Below are positions 36,024-45,054 of a stretch of 64,000 nt of DNA, piece by piece. The stretch comes from Flavobacterium sp. KMS. Lineage in GTDB: Bacteria > Bacteroidota > Bacteroidia > Flavobacteriales > Flavobacteriaceae. A program made the translations under genes and the position numbers. The notes below the pieces were generated by a model, which saw only the letters and a program-made list of their open reading frames with translations, was not told the origin of the DNA and ran no database searches. Each line of letters starts with the position of its first letter. Positions within the stretch are counted from its first letter, which is position 1. The stretch is from positions 62,001 to 126,000 of the forward strand of contig NZ_JSYP01000003.1 in NCBI RefSeq assembly GCF_000813005.1. The letters run 5' to 3'.

Positions 36024-37418
36024 ATGCTACAATTTTCGTTTAAAAACAGAATCGCTTTTAATTATATAATTATTACCGCATTATTAATTTTTGTGGTCTT
36101 TTTTACTATTTATTCTATTGTAAAACAAAGTGTTTACAGCCATATAGATAATGATATCATCGTTGAAATTAAAAATCATTTAGATGAAATTAAAGTCAAA
36201 AATGGGATATTGACTTTAATAGATGTAGAAGAATGGAATGAACGCGAACATAATACTGTCGATGTAAATCCGGTTTTTGTTCAGTTCTTAGATGTAAATG
36301 GAAAAATTATAGAGAAATCTCCCAATTTAAAACTTGAAACACTAACGTTTCATAGCCAAAAAGAAAATTTTGAATTGTTTAATACCAAGTTACTTGATAA
36401 TATTATCAGACAAATTCAGGTTCCTATTTATGTAAATCAAAAGAAAATAGGATATTTAATGATCGCCATGTCATTAACAGATTCTACGTTGGTACTCGAC
36501 AACTTATTTTATATACTGGTTGTAGCGTTTCCTCTTATTTTGATATTATTGTTTTTTATAGCAAGATTCTTTGCAGGAAGAAGTATAAAACCAATTAATA
36601 CTATTATTGAAACCTCGAATATTATTACCAAAGACAATTTAAAAACCAGGATTCCGCTACCAGTAAATCGAGATGAATTACATGTATTATCAAAAACAAT
36701 AAATAGCTTATTAGACAGACTAGAAAATGCTGTAGAGAGAGAAAAACAGTTTACATCTTATGCGTCTCATGAATTAAGAACACCATTAACTATTATTAAA
36801 GGAACACTTGAAGTTTTAATACGTAAACCTCGTAATAATAATGAATATCAGGAGAAAATAAATTTTTGTATTACTGAAGTCGATCGATTAAATACCCTGG
36901 TAGATCAATTGTTATTATTGGCACGATTCGAAAATCAAAAGCAAAGTTTGCATATCGAAAAAGTATATTTAAATGCTTTAATTTTAGATACAATTTCGCA
37001 GTATTCAAGTAATATACAATCTAAAAATATTCATATTGTTACAGAATTTAAAAAAGATTATTGTCTGGATACTGATCGCTATTTGCTTTCGATAATTATG
37101 AATAATTTAATTTCAAATGCTATCAAATATTCTCATGAAAATGGTAAAGTCAGTATTATAGTTGCTGAAACTCCTGATGGTGTTGAATGCCAAATAATCG
37201 ATTCCGGAATAGGAATTACATCGGATGATTTACAAAAAGTATTTGACCAATTTTTCCGTTCACATTCAGAGCTACATCCCGATATTAACGGAATGGGACT
37301 AGGTTTGTCTATTGTAAAAAAATTAAGTTTATTATTAGATATTACAATTTCTGTGTCCAGTAAATTAAACGAAGGAACGACATTAAAACTTGGTTTTTAC
37401 AAAAACAAAACGGACTAA
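36024..37418 (+). CDS. Sensor histidine kinase
   Basis: A 464-residue membrane kinase. Two membrane helices (about 12-32 and 161-181) enclose a periplasmic sensor of about 130 residues. A HAMP domain (about 182-235) follows, then the H-box with phospho-acceptor His249 in ASHELRTPLT. The N-box (NNLISNAIKYS), G1 (DSGIGI) and G2 (GMGLGLSIVKKL) form the ATPase domain. Stimulus unknown; the neighbouring LtaS-type enzyme hints at an envelope signal. Confidence 0.94.
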   Translation: MLQFSFKNRIAFNYIIITALLIFVVFFTIYSIVKQSVYSHIDNDIIVEIKNHLDEIKVKNGILTLIDVEEWNEREHNTVDVNPVFVQFLDVNGKIIEKSPNLKLETLTFHSQKENFELFNTKLLDNIIRQIQVPIYVNQKKIGYLMIAMSLTDSTLVLDNLFYILVVAFPLILILLFFIARFFAGRSIKPINTIIETSNIITKDNLKTRIPLPVNRDELHVLSKTINSLLDRLENAVEREKQFTSYASHELRTPLTIIKGTLEVLIRKPRNNNEYQEKINFCITEVDRLNTLVDQLLLLARFENQKQSLHIEKVYLNALILDTISQYSSNIQSKNIHIVTEFKKDYCLDTDRYLLSIIMNNLISNAIKYSHENGKVSIIVAETPDGVECQIIDSGIGITSDDLQKVFDQFFRSHSELHPDINGMGLGLSIVKKLSLLLDITISVSSKLNEGTTLKLGFYKNKTD

Positions 37419-37519
37419 ACAAAACACAAATTTCATTAAATAAATAGCAATATTTCCCTATATAAACGGGATAGAATTAGGTAATTTAACAATAAAGTCA
37501 TTTTAAGTTAAATTAAAAA

Positions 37520-37551
37520 TTGCTTTTTAATTAATTAATCTAGTATATTTG
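37520..37551 (+). promoter_or_regulatory. Promoter of the histidine operon
   Basis: TTG at 37520-37522, a 21-base spacer and TATATTTG at 37544-37551. It would give a transcript that starts about 25-30 bases before the leader peptide ATG. Confidence 0.65.
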
Positions 37552-37584
37552 CAAACGAAACAAAGAAAAAAAACAATTCTAGTT

Positions 37585-37644
37585 ATGTTATTAATTCAAT
37601 TACATCATCATCATTTTCATTATTGCCCTCAAGCGATGTGTTAA
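37585..37644 (+). CDS. His operon leader peptide (attenuator)
   Basis: A 19-codon ORF encoding MLLIQLHHHHFHYCPQAMC, with five His codons, four of them consecutive (codons 7-10) and a fifth at codon 12. It lies between the operon promoter and a terminator 111 bases before hisG. Such a run is what ribosome-mediated attenuation needs: slow His-tRNA supply stalls the ribosome on the His codons. The segment CTCAAGCG at 37628-37635, beyond the His codons and before the stop codon, can pair with the terminator 5' arm. Confidence 0.9.
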   Translation: MLLIQLHHHHFHYCPQAMC

Positions 37645-37674
37645 TGGTATGCGTGTAAATCATCATATTTTAAA

Positions 37675-37707
37675 AACCCGTTTGAGTACATCAAACGGGT
37701 TTTTTTA
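37675..37707 (+). terminator. His operon attenuator terminator
   Basis: Stem AACCCGTTTGA (37675-37685) / TCAAACGGGTT (37691-37701), loop GTACA, then a T-run. The competing antiterminator pairs 37628-37635 (CTCAAGCG) with 37679-37686 (CGTTTGAG), eight pairs including one G-U. A ribosome that reaches the leader stop codon would cover 37628-37635 and let the terminator form. Confidence 0.88.
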
Positions 37708-37755
37708 TACCCAATTCTTTGTACTCAGACTATTAATTTAAACCAAAAAACTAAA

Positions 37756-38613
37756 ATGAGTACTTTAAAAATTGCAATTCAAAAGTCAGGTCGTTTAAAC
37801 GAAGAAAGCATTCAAATCTTAAAAGATTGCGGAATTTCGATAGATAATGGAAACGATCAATTAAAAGCCGAAGCGACTAATTTCCCGTTAGAAGTTTTAT
37901 TCCTAAGAAATTCAGATATTCCACAATACTTAATCGATGGTGTTGTAGACGCAGCCATTGTTGGAGATAATTTATTGGTTGAGAAAGGAAAAGGCATTCA
38001 GATTGCACAAAAATTAGGATTCTCAAAATGCAAAGTTTCTGTTGCAGTTCCTAAAGCCTTCGAATACAATTCTATAAAAGACCTTGACGGTTTGCGTATT
38101 GCAACTTCATATCCTAACACTGTTAACGAATATTTTAATTCTTTTGGATTATCGGTAGACATTCACCAAATATCAGGATCAGTAGAGATTGCTCCAAACA
38201 TAGGTCTTGCAGATGCAATTGTTGATATTGTTTCAAGCGGAAGCACCTTGTTTAAAAATAACCTGAAAGAGGTAGAAATAATCTTAAAAAGCGAGGCCGT
38301 TCTAGCCGTTTCTCCTAAGATAAATCCTGAAAATCAGAAACTAATCGACACTTTAAAATTCAGGATAGAATCGGTTCTTAGAGCTAGAAAATCAAGATAT
38401 ATATTGATGAATATTCCGAATGATAAAATCGAAGAAGTGGGTAAAATACTTCCTGTTTTACGAAGCCTTACCGTATTGCCATTAGCGCAGGAAGGGTGGA
38501 GTAGTGTACACTCCGTAATCGATAAAGACACTTTTTGGGATGTAATAGATAAACTAAAAGATGTTGGTGCCGAAGGAATTTTGGTTTGTCCAATCGAAAA
38601 AATGGTTCTTTAG
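37756..38613 (+). CDS. hisG: ATP phosphoribosyltransferase, long form
   Basis: First committed step of histidine synthesis. At 285 residues it is the long homo-hexameric form with a C-terminal ACT-like regulatory domain (about 210-285), so no HisZ partner is needed. The catalytic part begins LKIAIQKSGRLNEES and contains the PRPP-binding region ADAIVDIVSSGSTL. Feedback inhibition by histidine is usual for this form. First gene of the operon, 48 bases after the attenuator terminator. Confidence 0.97.
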   Translation: MSTLKIAIQKSGRLNEESIQILKDCGISIDNGNDQLKAEATNFPLEVLFLRNSDIPQYLIDGVVDAAIVGDNLLVEKGKGIQIAQKLGFSKCKVSVAVPKAFEYNSIKDLDGLRIATSYPNTVNEYFNSFGLSVDIHQISGSVEIAPNIGLADAIVDIVSSGSTLFKNNLKEVEIILKSEAVLAVSPKINPENQKLIDTLKFRIESVLRARKSRYILMNIPNDKIEEVGKILPVLRSLTVLPLAQEGWSSVHSVIDKDTFWDVIDKLKDVGAEGILVCPIEKMVL

Positions 38614-38723
38614 AGCTTCGCTCGCATTAGGCTTTAGGCAATATGCTTTTAGCCCAAAAAAATACAACACAAACTTAATAAAGCTTATGGCTTAGAGCCT
38701 AAAGCTTAAAGCATAAAAAAAAA
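38614..38723. repeat. Word-repeat spacer hisG-hisD
   Basis: Words of the type GGCTTTAGGC and GCTTTTAGCC near 38630-38655 are mirrored by GCTTATGGC, GAGCCTAAAGC and TTAAAGC near 38684-38712. The block TAAAGCTTAAAGCATAAA (38700-38717) recurs exactly at 42736-42753 before hisH. Confidence 0.75.
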
Positions 38724-40016
38724 ATGAACAAGATATATAACCCAACACCCGAGACTTGGTCGGAAATATTAAAAAGACCAACCAAAACCATCGATGATAT
38801 CGAAACTACGGTTAAAGAAATTTTTAAAGAAGTACAAAAAAAAGGAGACGAAGCAGTTTCTAAATACACTTCGATATTTGATGGAATTGTCTTAGATACC
38901 AATGAAGTTTCGCAAGAAGAAATAAACGAAGCAATTGCTTTGATATCTGATGAACTTAAAGAAGCCATTCAGTTAGCAAAAAGCAATATTTACAAGTTTC
39001 ACTCGGCACAAAAAACCGAAAGAATCACAATCGAAACTACTGAAGGTGTAAATTGCTGGCAAGAAAAAAGACCAATTCAAAAAATTGGTTTGTACATTCC
39101 GGGAGGAACAGCGCCTTTGTTCTCAACTGTTTTAATGCTTGCAGTTCCAGCTGCAATTGCTGGTTGTAATGAAATAGTTTTGTGTTCTCCACCAGATAAA
39201 AACGGAAAAATAAATCCAGCTATTTTGTATGCTGCAAATTTATGCGGAGTAACTAAAATTATAAAAGTAGGAGGAATCCAAGCTATTGCCGGAATGACAT
39301 TTGGTACAGAAACAATTCCTAAAGTGTATAAAATATTTGGTCCAGGAAATCAGTTTGTAACCGTAGCTAAACAACTGGCAACACAGTTTGGAGTTGCGAT
39401 AGATATGCCAGCAGGTCCATCAGAATTATTGGTAGTTGCCGATGATAGCGCCGTTCCAGCCTTTGTAGCTTCTGATTTGTTATCGCAAGCAGAACACGGA
39501 ACGGATAGTCAGGTAATATTAGTTTCGACTTCAAAAATTCTGATTGATGCTGTAGAAAGAGAAATTCAATCGCAAATTGCTGTTTTACCAAGAAAAGCAA
39601 TAGCCGAAAAAGCAATTGCAAATTCAAAATTAATATTTGTTGAAAATAGTACTATTGCGCTTCAGTTAATTAATGAATATGGTCCAGAACACTTTATTAT
39701 TTGTACTAATGATGAGGATTTTTATGTAGATGGAATATATAATGCTGGATCAGTTTTTATAGGTAATTATACGCCTGAAAGTGCTGGAGATTATGCATCT
39801 GGAACCAATCATACTTTACCAACAAATGGATATGCCAAGAATTATAGCGGAGTGAATCTGGATAGTTTTATGAAATCGATGACTTTTCAGAAAATAACCG
39901 AAAAAGGAATCCAGAATATCGGAAAAGCGATCGAAGTTATGGCTGAAGCCGAAGGGTTACAAGCGCATAAAAATGCAGTGACTTTGCGATTGGCGAAAAT
40001 AGAGGCAAGAGAATAG
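38724..40016 (+). CDS. hisD: Histidinol dehydrogenase
   Basis: Last two oxidations of histidine synthesis (histidinol to histidine) with NAD and zinc. At 430 residues it is normal. Seen: PIQKIGLYIPGGTAPLFSTVLMLAVPA, KIFGPGNQFV, DMPAGPSELLVVAD, the zinc-site region DLLSQAEHG and GPEHF. It follows hisG after a 110-base hairpin-rich spacer and precedes hisC. Confidence 0.97.
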   Translation: MNKIYNPTPETWSEILKRPTKTIDDIETTVKEIFKEVQKKGDEAVSKYTSIFDGIVLDTNEVSQEEINEAIALISDELKEAIQLAKSNIYKFHSAQKTERITIETTEGVNCWQEKRPIQKIGLYIPGGTAPLFSTVLMLAVPAAIAGCNEIVLCSPPDKNGKINPAILYAANLCGVTKIIKVGGIQAIAGMTFGTETIPKVYKIFGPGNQFVTVAKQLATQFGVAIDMPAGPSELLVVADDSAVPAFVASDLLSQAEHGTDSQVILVSTSKILIDAVEREIQSQIAVLPRKAIAEKAIANSKLIFVENSTIALQLINEYGPEHFIICTNDEDFYVDGIYNAGSVFIGNYTPESAGDYASGTNHTLPTNGYAKNYSGVNLDSFMKSMTFQKITEKGIQNIGKAIEVMAEAEGLQAHKNAVTLRLAKIEARE

Positions 40017-40221
40017 AGAATAGAAGCAAGATAATAGAGTAAAGAGTAAAGAGTAAAGAGACAAGATAATAGAGTAAAGACTATATAATGAGTAAAAATA
40101 GAGTAAAAGCTATATAATAGAATAAAGAAAATCAATACTATGTTTTTAAAGCCAATGGCTATTATTTATTCTCTTGCTTCTATAAATCTTGTCTCTTGTC
40201 TCTATAAATTAAAAAAATGAC
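40017..40221. repeat. Word-repeat spacer hisD-hisC
   Basis: Left half: tandem near-copies of AGAGTAA/AGAGTAAAG (three back to back around 40034-40060) plus TATATAAT words and AGAGAATAGAAGCAAGA. Right half (40166-40212): the inverse, with TATTCTCTTGCTTCTATAA and CTTGTCTCTTGTCTCTATAA. No ORF, promoter or terminator is apparent. Confidence 0.75.
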
Positions 40222-41271
40222 ATGGAAAATTTTGATATAAATAACTTAGTACGTGATAACGTAAAAAAATTAAAACCTTATTCGTCTGCACGTGATGAAT
40301 TTGAGGATTTTGATACTGCCGATATGGTTTTTTTGGATGCTAACGAAAATCCTTTTGAAAATGGTGTAAATCGTTATCCAGATCCACAGCAAAATAACGT
40401 TAAACAAGTTTTAGCAAAGCAAAAGGGAATTAATCTAAACCAGATTTTATTAGGAAACGGAAGTGATGAAGTATTGGATTTATTATTTCGTGCATTTTGT
40501 GAACCAAAAAAAGATAATATAATTTCGTTACCACCAACATACGGAATGTATAGTGTTCTGGCTAATATAAACGATGTAGAAAATAAAGAGGTTTTACTAT
40601 CGGAAGATTTCCAACCAAAAGTTGACCAAATATTAGAAGCAGTTAACTCCAATACCAAAATACTCTTTTTATGTTCGCCAAATAATCCAACAGGAAATTC
40701 ATTTTCTGATGAAAGCGTAGTAGCTTTATTGCAGAATTTTAAAGGTTTAGTAGTAATTGACGAAGCATATATAGACTTCTCTAAAAAGGAAAGCTGGATT
40801 AACGAATTAGATGAATATCCTAATTTAGTAATCACTCAAACACTCTCTAAAGCTTATGGTTTAGCAGGAATACGTTTAGGAATTTGTTATGCATCGGCAG
40901 CAGTAATTTCGGTTTTAAACAAAATAAAACCACCTTATAATGTAAACGAACTAACACAACAAAGAGCTGGTTTACGATTAAAAGAAACCGCTAAAATAAA
41001 TACCGAAATAGCTGCTATTATAGCACAAAGAGAGCAATTACTTAAAGTATTACTTAATGTGAAATTTGTAGAGAAAATATATCCAACCGAAGCTAATTTT
41101 ATATTGGTAAAAGTAGATGACGCCAACAAAAGATATGATGAACTTATTGCAAAAGGAATCGTTATAAGAAACAGAACGACTCAGCCATTATGCGAAAATT
41201 GTTTGCGATTAACTATTGGAACTGAAGCTGAAAATAAAAAATTAATTGAAGCATTGAAGCTATTAAACTAA
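40222..41271 (+). CDS. hisC: Histidinol-phosphate aminotransferase
   Basis: PLP enzyme converting imidazole-acetol phosphate to histidinol phosphate. At 349 residues. Seen: LDANENPFENG near the N-terminus, SPNNPTGN (152-159), VIDEAYIDF and the PLP Lys210 in TLSKAYGLAGIRLG. The gene follows hisD after 205 bases of repeat spacer. The assignment is strengthened by its place in the complete his operon. Confidence 0.96.
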   Translation: MENFDINNLVRDNVKKLKPYSSARDEFEDFDTADMVFLDANENPFENGVNRYPDPQQNNVKQVLAKQKGINLNQILLGNGSDEVLDLLFRAFCEPKKDNIISLPPTYGMYSVLANINDVENKEVLLSEDFQPKVDQILEAVNSNTKILFLCSPNNPTGNSFSDESVVALLQNFKGLVVIDEAYIDFSKKESWINELDEYPNLVITQTLSKAYGLAGIRLGICYASAAVISVLNKIKPPYNVNELTQQRAGLRLKETAKINTEIAAIIAQREQLLKVLLNVKFVEKIYPTEANFILVKVDDANKRYDELIAKGIVIRNRTTQPLCENCLRLTIGTEAENKKLIEALKLLN

Positions 41272-41570
41272 AAAACAGGCCACAGATTTTTTAGGACTTT
41301 GAGAAAGAGTTGCTAACTTAGATTGTCTATAAAGGGATGCGGATGATACGGATTTACAAAAGTAAAGCCGCGGATTAAAACTGATTTAAAAACAATCAAA
41401 AATAAAATACGTTTTAATCCGTGTTTTCGCGATAGCGAATCCGCATAATCCGCGTTCCTTTCGCAAAGAGTTAGATTGAATTTCACAGATTAAACGGATT
41501 ATTAAAATTTTTCCTCACTAAAAGAAATCTTCTTAATCCTTGAAATCAGTGTCAAAAAAAAATATAAACC
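41272..41570. repeat. Word-repeat spacer hisC-hisB
   Basis: A 299-bp gap without a gene. The arm GGGATGCGGATGATACGGATTT (41334-41355, positions given for the long arm) is mirrored by GCGAATCCGCATAATCCGCG (41435-41454). The word CGGATTAAAAC (41371-41381) is mirrored by GTTTTAATCCG (41411-41421). Further AGAGTT/GATTG words repeat on both sides. No coding potential was seen. Confidence 0.75.
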
Positions 41571-42707
41571 ATGAAAAAAGTACTTTTTATAGACCGTGAC
41601 GGAACGATGGTTCTGGAACCAACAGATTACCAATTGGATAGTTTTGATAAACTAGAGTTTTATCCAAAAGCGTTTCAATATCTGGCTAAAATTGCTAATG
41701 AATTAGATTATGAGTTAGTAATGGTAACTAATCAAGACGGATTAGGAACTGATTCTCATCCTGAAGATTCATTTTGGCCGATACATAATTTTATTATGAA
41801 GGCGTTTGAGAACGAAGGAGTTACTTTTGAAGCCGTTTTTATAGATAAAACTTTCCCACATGAGAACGCAATAACTCGTAAACCAAGAACGGGAATGCTT
41901 ACTCAATATCTTGATAATCCAGAATATGATCTGGAAAATTCATTTGTGTTAGGAGATCGCTTAACAGATGTAGAATTGGCTAAAAACCTAGGTTCTAAAG
42001 CTATTTTTATCAATACCGATGAAGGTTTGGGGAGCACAGAAGTAGCTTCAAAAAGAGAAGAATTAGATCCTGTAATTGCGTTACAAACTACTGATTGGAA
42101 GACGATTTACGAATTTTTGAAGCTAGAAGCACGCTCGGCTTCGATAACTCGTAAAACCAACGAAACTGATATTTATATCAACCTGAATCTTGACGGAACA
42201 GGAAAAAGCAAAATCGAAACTGGAATTGCATTTTTTGACCATATGCTGGATCAAATTGCACGTCACGGACAAATGGATCTTGAAATTCTCGTAAAAGGAG
42301 ATCTTGAAGTCGATGAGCACCACACAATCGAAGATACTGCAATTGCTCTGGGTGAAGTTTTTGCGAAAGCATTAGGGAACAAACTAGGAATCGAACGTTA
42401 TGGATTTTGCTTACCAATGGATGACTGCTTATCGCAAGTTGCAATAGATTTTGGAGGAAGAAACTGGCTAGTTTGGGAAACCGAATTTAAACGTGAAATG
42501 GTAGGAAAAATGCCGACTGAAATGTTTTTTCATTTCTTTAAATCATTCTCGGATGGTGCCAAAGCGAATATTAATATTAAAGCTGAAGGAACAAACGAGC
42601 ATCACAAAATTGAAGCGATTTTTAAAGCTTTCGCGAAAGCAATAAAAGTGGCCGTAAAAAGAGATACCGAGAAAATGATTTTACCATCGACAAAAGGAAT
42701 GTTGTAA
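41571..42707 (+). CDS. hisB: Bifunctional histidinol-phosphatase / imidazoleglycerol-phosphate dehydratase
   Basis: A 378-residue fusion of two histidine-pathway enzymes. The N-terminal HAD phosphatase (about 1-165) has nucleophile DRDGTMV at residues 7-13, [10 protein letters not shown], and [11 protein letters not shown]. The C-terminal IGP dehydratase (about 185-378) has the two metal-binding His clusters [14 protein letters not shown] and [12 protein letters not shown]. The same fusion occurs in gamma-proteobacteria and Bacteroidota. The IGPD half catalyses step 6, the phosphatase half step 8. Confidence 0.97.
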   Translation: MKKVLFIDRDGTMVLEPTDYQLDSFDKLEFYPKAFQYLAKIANELDYELVMVTNQDGLGTDSHPEDSFWPIHNFIMKAFENEGVTFEAVFIDKTFPHENAITRKPRTGMLTQYLDNPEYDLENSFVLGDRLTDVELAKNLGSKAIFINTDEGLGSTEVASKREELDPVIALQTTDWKTIYEFLKLEARSASITRKTNETDIYINLNLDGTGKSKIETGIAFFDHMLDQIARHGQMDLEILVKGDLEVDEHHTIEDTAIALGEVFAKALGNKLGIERYGFCLPMDDCLSQVAIDFGGRNWLVWETEFKREMVGKMPTEMFFHFFKSFSDGAKANINIKAEGTNEHHKIEAIFKAFAKAIKVAVKRDTEKMILPSTKGML

Positions 42708-42762
42708 AAACGCTATAGGCTGTAAGCATAAGGCTTAAAGCTTAAAGCATAAAGCTTTTTTA
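42708..42762. repeat. Word-repeat spacer hisB-hisH
   Basis: GGCTTAAAGCTTAAAGCATAAAGC-type words fill this 55-bp gap. The block TAAAGCTTAAAGCATAAA at 42736-42753 is identical to that before hisD and again lies within ten bases of the downstream start codon. Confidence 0.75.
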
Positions 42763-43359
42763 ATGAAAATAGTAATTATAAATTACGGTGCAGGAAACAT
42801 ACAAAGTATCATGTTCGCAATCGAAAGATTAGGATTTAAAGCTACTTTGAGTAATAATCCTGACGAAATACAAGCGGCAGATAAAGTTATTTTCCCCGGA
42901 GTTGGCGAAGCAAGTTCGGCAATGGAAAAGCTGATTGAAAGCGGTTTAGATACACTAATTCCGAATTTAAAACAGCCCGTTTTAGGTATTTGTTTGGGAA
43001 TGCAGTTAATGTGCAAATCATCTGAAGAAGGAAATACCAAAGGTTTGGGAATATTTGATGTCGATGTAATAAAATTCACCCCTTCGGTAAAAGTGCCACA
43101 AATGGGCTGGAATAATATTTATAATTTGCAATCGCCTTTGTTTACAGGGGTTAATGAAAACGAGTATATGTATTTAGTGCATAGTTTTTACGCGCCACTT
43201 TGCAAAGAAGCAATCGCTACAACAAATTATGAAGTAGAATACGCATCGGCTTTACAGAAAAATAATTTTTACGGAACCCAATTTCACCCTGAAAAAAGCG
43301 GTGATATTGGAGAACAGATTTTGTCGAATTTCTTAAAATTGAATGATTTAATAATTTAA
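42763..43359 (+). CDS. hisH: Imidazole glycerol phosphate synthase, glutaminase subunit
   Basis: Class I glutamine amidotransferase that supplies ammonia to HisF. At 198 residues. Nucleophile Cys77 lies in GICLGMQLM; the His-Glu pair lies in GTQFHPEKSG; the oxyanion region PGVGEASSAM is present. It precedes hisA and hisF in the usual order. Confidence 0.97.
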   Translation: MKIVIINYGAGNIQSIMFAIERLGFKATLSNNPDEIQAADKVIFPGVGEASSAMEKLIESGLDTLIPNLKQPVLGICLGMQLMCKSSEEGNTKGLGIFDVDVIKFTPSVKVPQMGWNNIYNLQSPLFTGVNENEYMYLVHSFYAPLCKEAIATTNYEVEYASALQKNNFYGTQFHPEKSGDIGEQILSNFLKLNDLII

Positions 43360-43428
43360 ATATTGAAAAAATCCAACAATCTTTAAATTATTAAATTTTT
43401 AAATCTTTTAATCTTTTAATAAAAAACA
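43360..43428. repeat. Word-repeat spacer hisH-hisA
   Basis: Tandem AATCTTT, AAATTATT, TTTAAATC and TTTTAATC words. The end block ATCTTTTAATAAAAAA (43411-43426) recurs before the VWA gene (25093-25108). Confidence 0.65.
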
Positions 43429-44172
43429 ATGAGAATAATACCAGCCATAGATATCATCGAGGGAAAATGTGTTCGCTTATCCAAGGGCGATTACAATACT
43501 AAGATTATTTACAACGAAAATCCGCTAGAAGTAGCCAAATCATTTGAAGCACACGGAATAGAATACCTGCATTTAGTAGATTTAGACGGTGCAAAATCGA
43601 GCCGAATCGTGAATTATAAGATTCTGGAAGAGATTGCTACAAAAACAAGTTTAAAAATTGATTTTGGAGGAGGATTAAAATCTGATGCGGATTTAAAAAT
43701 TGCTTTCGAAAGTGGTGCAAACCAAATAACAGGCGGAAGTATCGCAGTAAAAAACAGAGAAATATTCGAAAAATGGATTGCCGAATACGGTTCCGATAAA
43801 ATAATCCTTGGTGCTGATGCTAATAATGAAAAGGTAGCAGTTTCGGGCTGGCTAGAAGATTCTAATGAAGATTTGATTCCGTTTATTAAAGAGTATCAAA
43901 GTAAAGGAATCCAGTACATAATATGCACTGATATAGCCAAAGACGGAATGCTCGAAGGTCCAAGTTTTGATTTGTATGCTAAGATTTTAGAGAATTGCAA
44001 CGCTATATCAAGTGGAGTTGGAATAAAACTAATCGCATCTGGTGGAATTTCAACTTTTGACGAATTACCTAAACTAGCCGAATTAGGTTGCGAAGGAACT
44101 ATTATAGGTAAAGCAATTTACGAAGGTAGGATTTCATTGAAGCAACTAGAGAACTACATAATTAGCAAATAA
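43429..44172 (+). CDS. hisA: ProFAR isomerase HisA
   Basis: TIM-barrel isomerase of the ProFAR to PRFAR step. At 247 residues. The two catalytic Asp lie in [13 protein letters not shown] (Asp8) and [13 protein letters not shown]; phosphate-binding loops GGGLKS and ASGGIS are in the two half-barrels. Immediately upstream of its HisF paralogue, separated by a hairpin spacer. Confidence 0.97.
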   Translation: MRIIPAIDIIEGKCVRLSKGDYNTKIIYNENPLEVAKSFEAHGIEYLHLVDLDGAKSSRIVNYKILEEIATKTSLKIDFGGGLKSDADLKIAFESGANQITGGSIAVKNREIFEKWIAEYGSDKIILGADANNEKVAVSGWLEDSNEDLIPFIKEYQSKGIQYIICTDIAKDGMLEGPSFDLYAKILENCNAISSGVGIKLIASGGISTFDELPKLAELGCEGTIIGKAIYEGRISLKQLENYIISK

Positions 44173-44270
44173 TTGAGGATAATGAGTCAATTAGAAAATT
44201 AGATAATAATTTTTTCACATTGCTTTTAAATTATCTAATTGACTAATTATCTAATTAACAAATTGAAAAA
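44173..44270. repeat. Word-repeat spacer hisA-hisF
   Basis: GTCAATTAG (44186-44194) pairs with CTAATTGAC (44235-44243), and AATTAGATAAT (44197-44207) with ATTATCTAATT (44230-44240 and 44246-44256). The words AATTAG and ATTATCTAATT are repeated in tandem. No ORF. Confidence 0.7.
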
Positions 44271-45026
44271 ATGTTAACAAAAAGAATAATCCCTTGCCTG
44301 GATATAAAAAACGGAAGAACTGTAAAAGGGGTAAATTTCGTAGATTTACGTGACGCGGGAGATCCAGTGGAATTAGCCAAAATATATTCAGACGAAGGTG
44401 CTGATGAATTGGTTTTTTTAGATATTTCGGCAACCGAAGAAAGACGCAAAACCTTGATCGATTTAGTTCGAAAAGTAGCTTCGACAATAAATATTCCGTT
44501 TACCGTAGGTGGCGGAATCTCATCTGTCGAAGATGTTGAAATTTTGCTGAATAATGGCGCTGATAAAGTTTCTATTAATTCTTCTGCAGTCAAAAATCCG
44601 CAGTTAATTAATGACTTAGCACAAAAATTCGGAAGCCAATGCGTGGTTGTCGCCATAGACGCTAAACAAATTAACAATCAATGGATTGTGCATTTAGTAG
44701 GCGGAAAAGTTCCTACTGAATTAAATCTCTTCGACTGGGCTGTAGAAGTTGCCCAACGTGGTGCAGGTGAAATTTTGTTTACCTCGATGGATAATGACGG
44801 AACTAAAAACGGATTTGCAAACGAAGCTTTGGCTAAACTTTCAGAATTGGTAAATATCCCGATAATAGCATCAGGCGGAGCAGGAAATATTCAGCATTTT
44901 GTTGATACTTTTAAAAACGGTAAAGCTGATGCAGCATTGGCGGCAAGCGTTTTCCACTTTAAAGAAATCGAAATAAAAGCCTTAAAACAAGAGCTTAAAA
45001 ATAATAATATTGAAGTAAGGCTTTAA
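44271..45026 (+). CDS. hisF: Imidazole glycerol phosphate synthase, cyclase subunit
   Basis: Cyclase that combines PRFAR with ammonia from HisH. At 251 residues. Catalytic Asp in [14 protein letters not shown] and [11 protein letters not shown]; phosphate loops GGGISS and ASGGAG. The gene is followed 28 bases later by a membrane protein gene rather than directly by hisIE. Confidence 0.97.
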   Translation: MLTKRIIPCLDIKNGRTVKGVNFVDLRDAGDPVELAKIYSDEGADELVFLDISATEERRKTLIDLVRKVASTINIPFTVGGGISSVEDVEILLNNGADKVSINSSAVKNPQLINDLAQKFGSQCVVVAIDAKQINNQWIVHLVGGKVPTELNLFDWAVEVAQRGAGEILFTSMDNDGTKNGFANEALAKLSELVNIPIIASGGAGNIQHFVDTFKNGKADAALAASVFHFKEIEIKALKQELKNNNIEVRL

Positions 45027-45054
45027 GTGAAATATTTATAATACAAACCAATAT

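Noticed and set aside
37552-37755. T-box or metabolite riboswitch before hisG
   Set aside because: No T-box motif, and the His-rich ORF with competing hairpins explains the region.
40017-40221. Possible CRISPR array in the hisD-hisC gap
   Set aside because: Repeats are short, contiguous and degenerate, without spacers of even length; no cas genes in the window.
40374-40835. 153-codon minus-strand ORF
   Set aside because: Antisense shadow of hisC; no family resemblance and no start context.
44251-44677. Minus-strand ORFs of 78 and 140 codons
   Set aside because: Antisense to hisF, which is certain.
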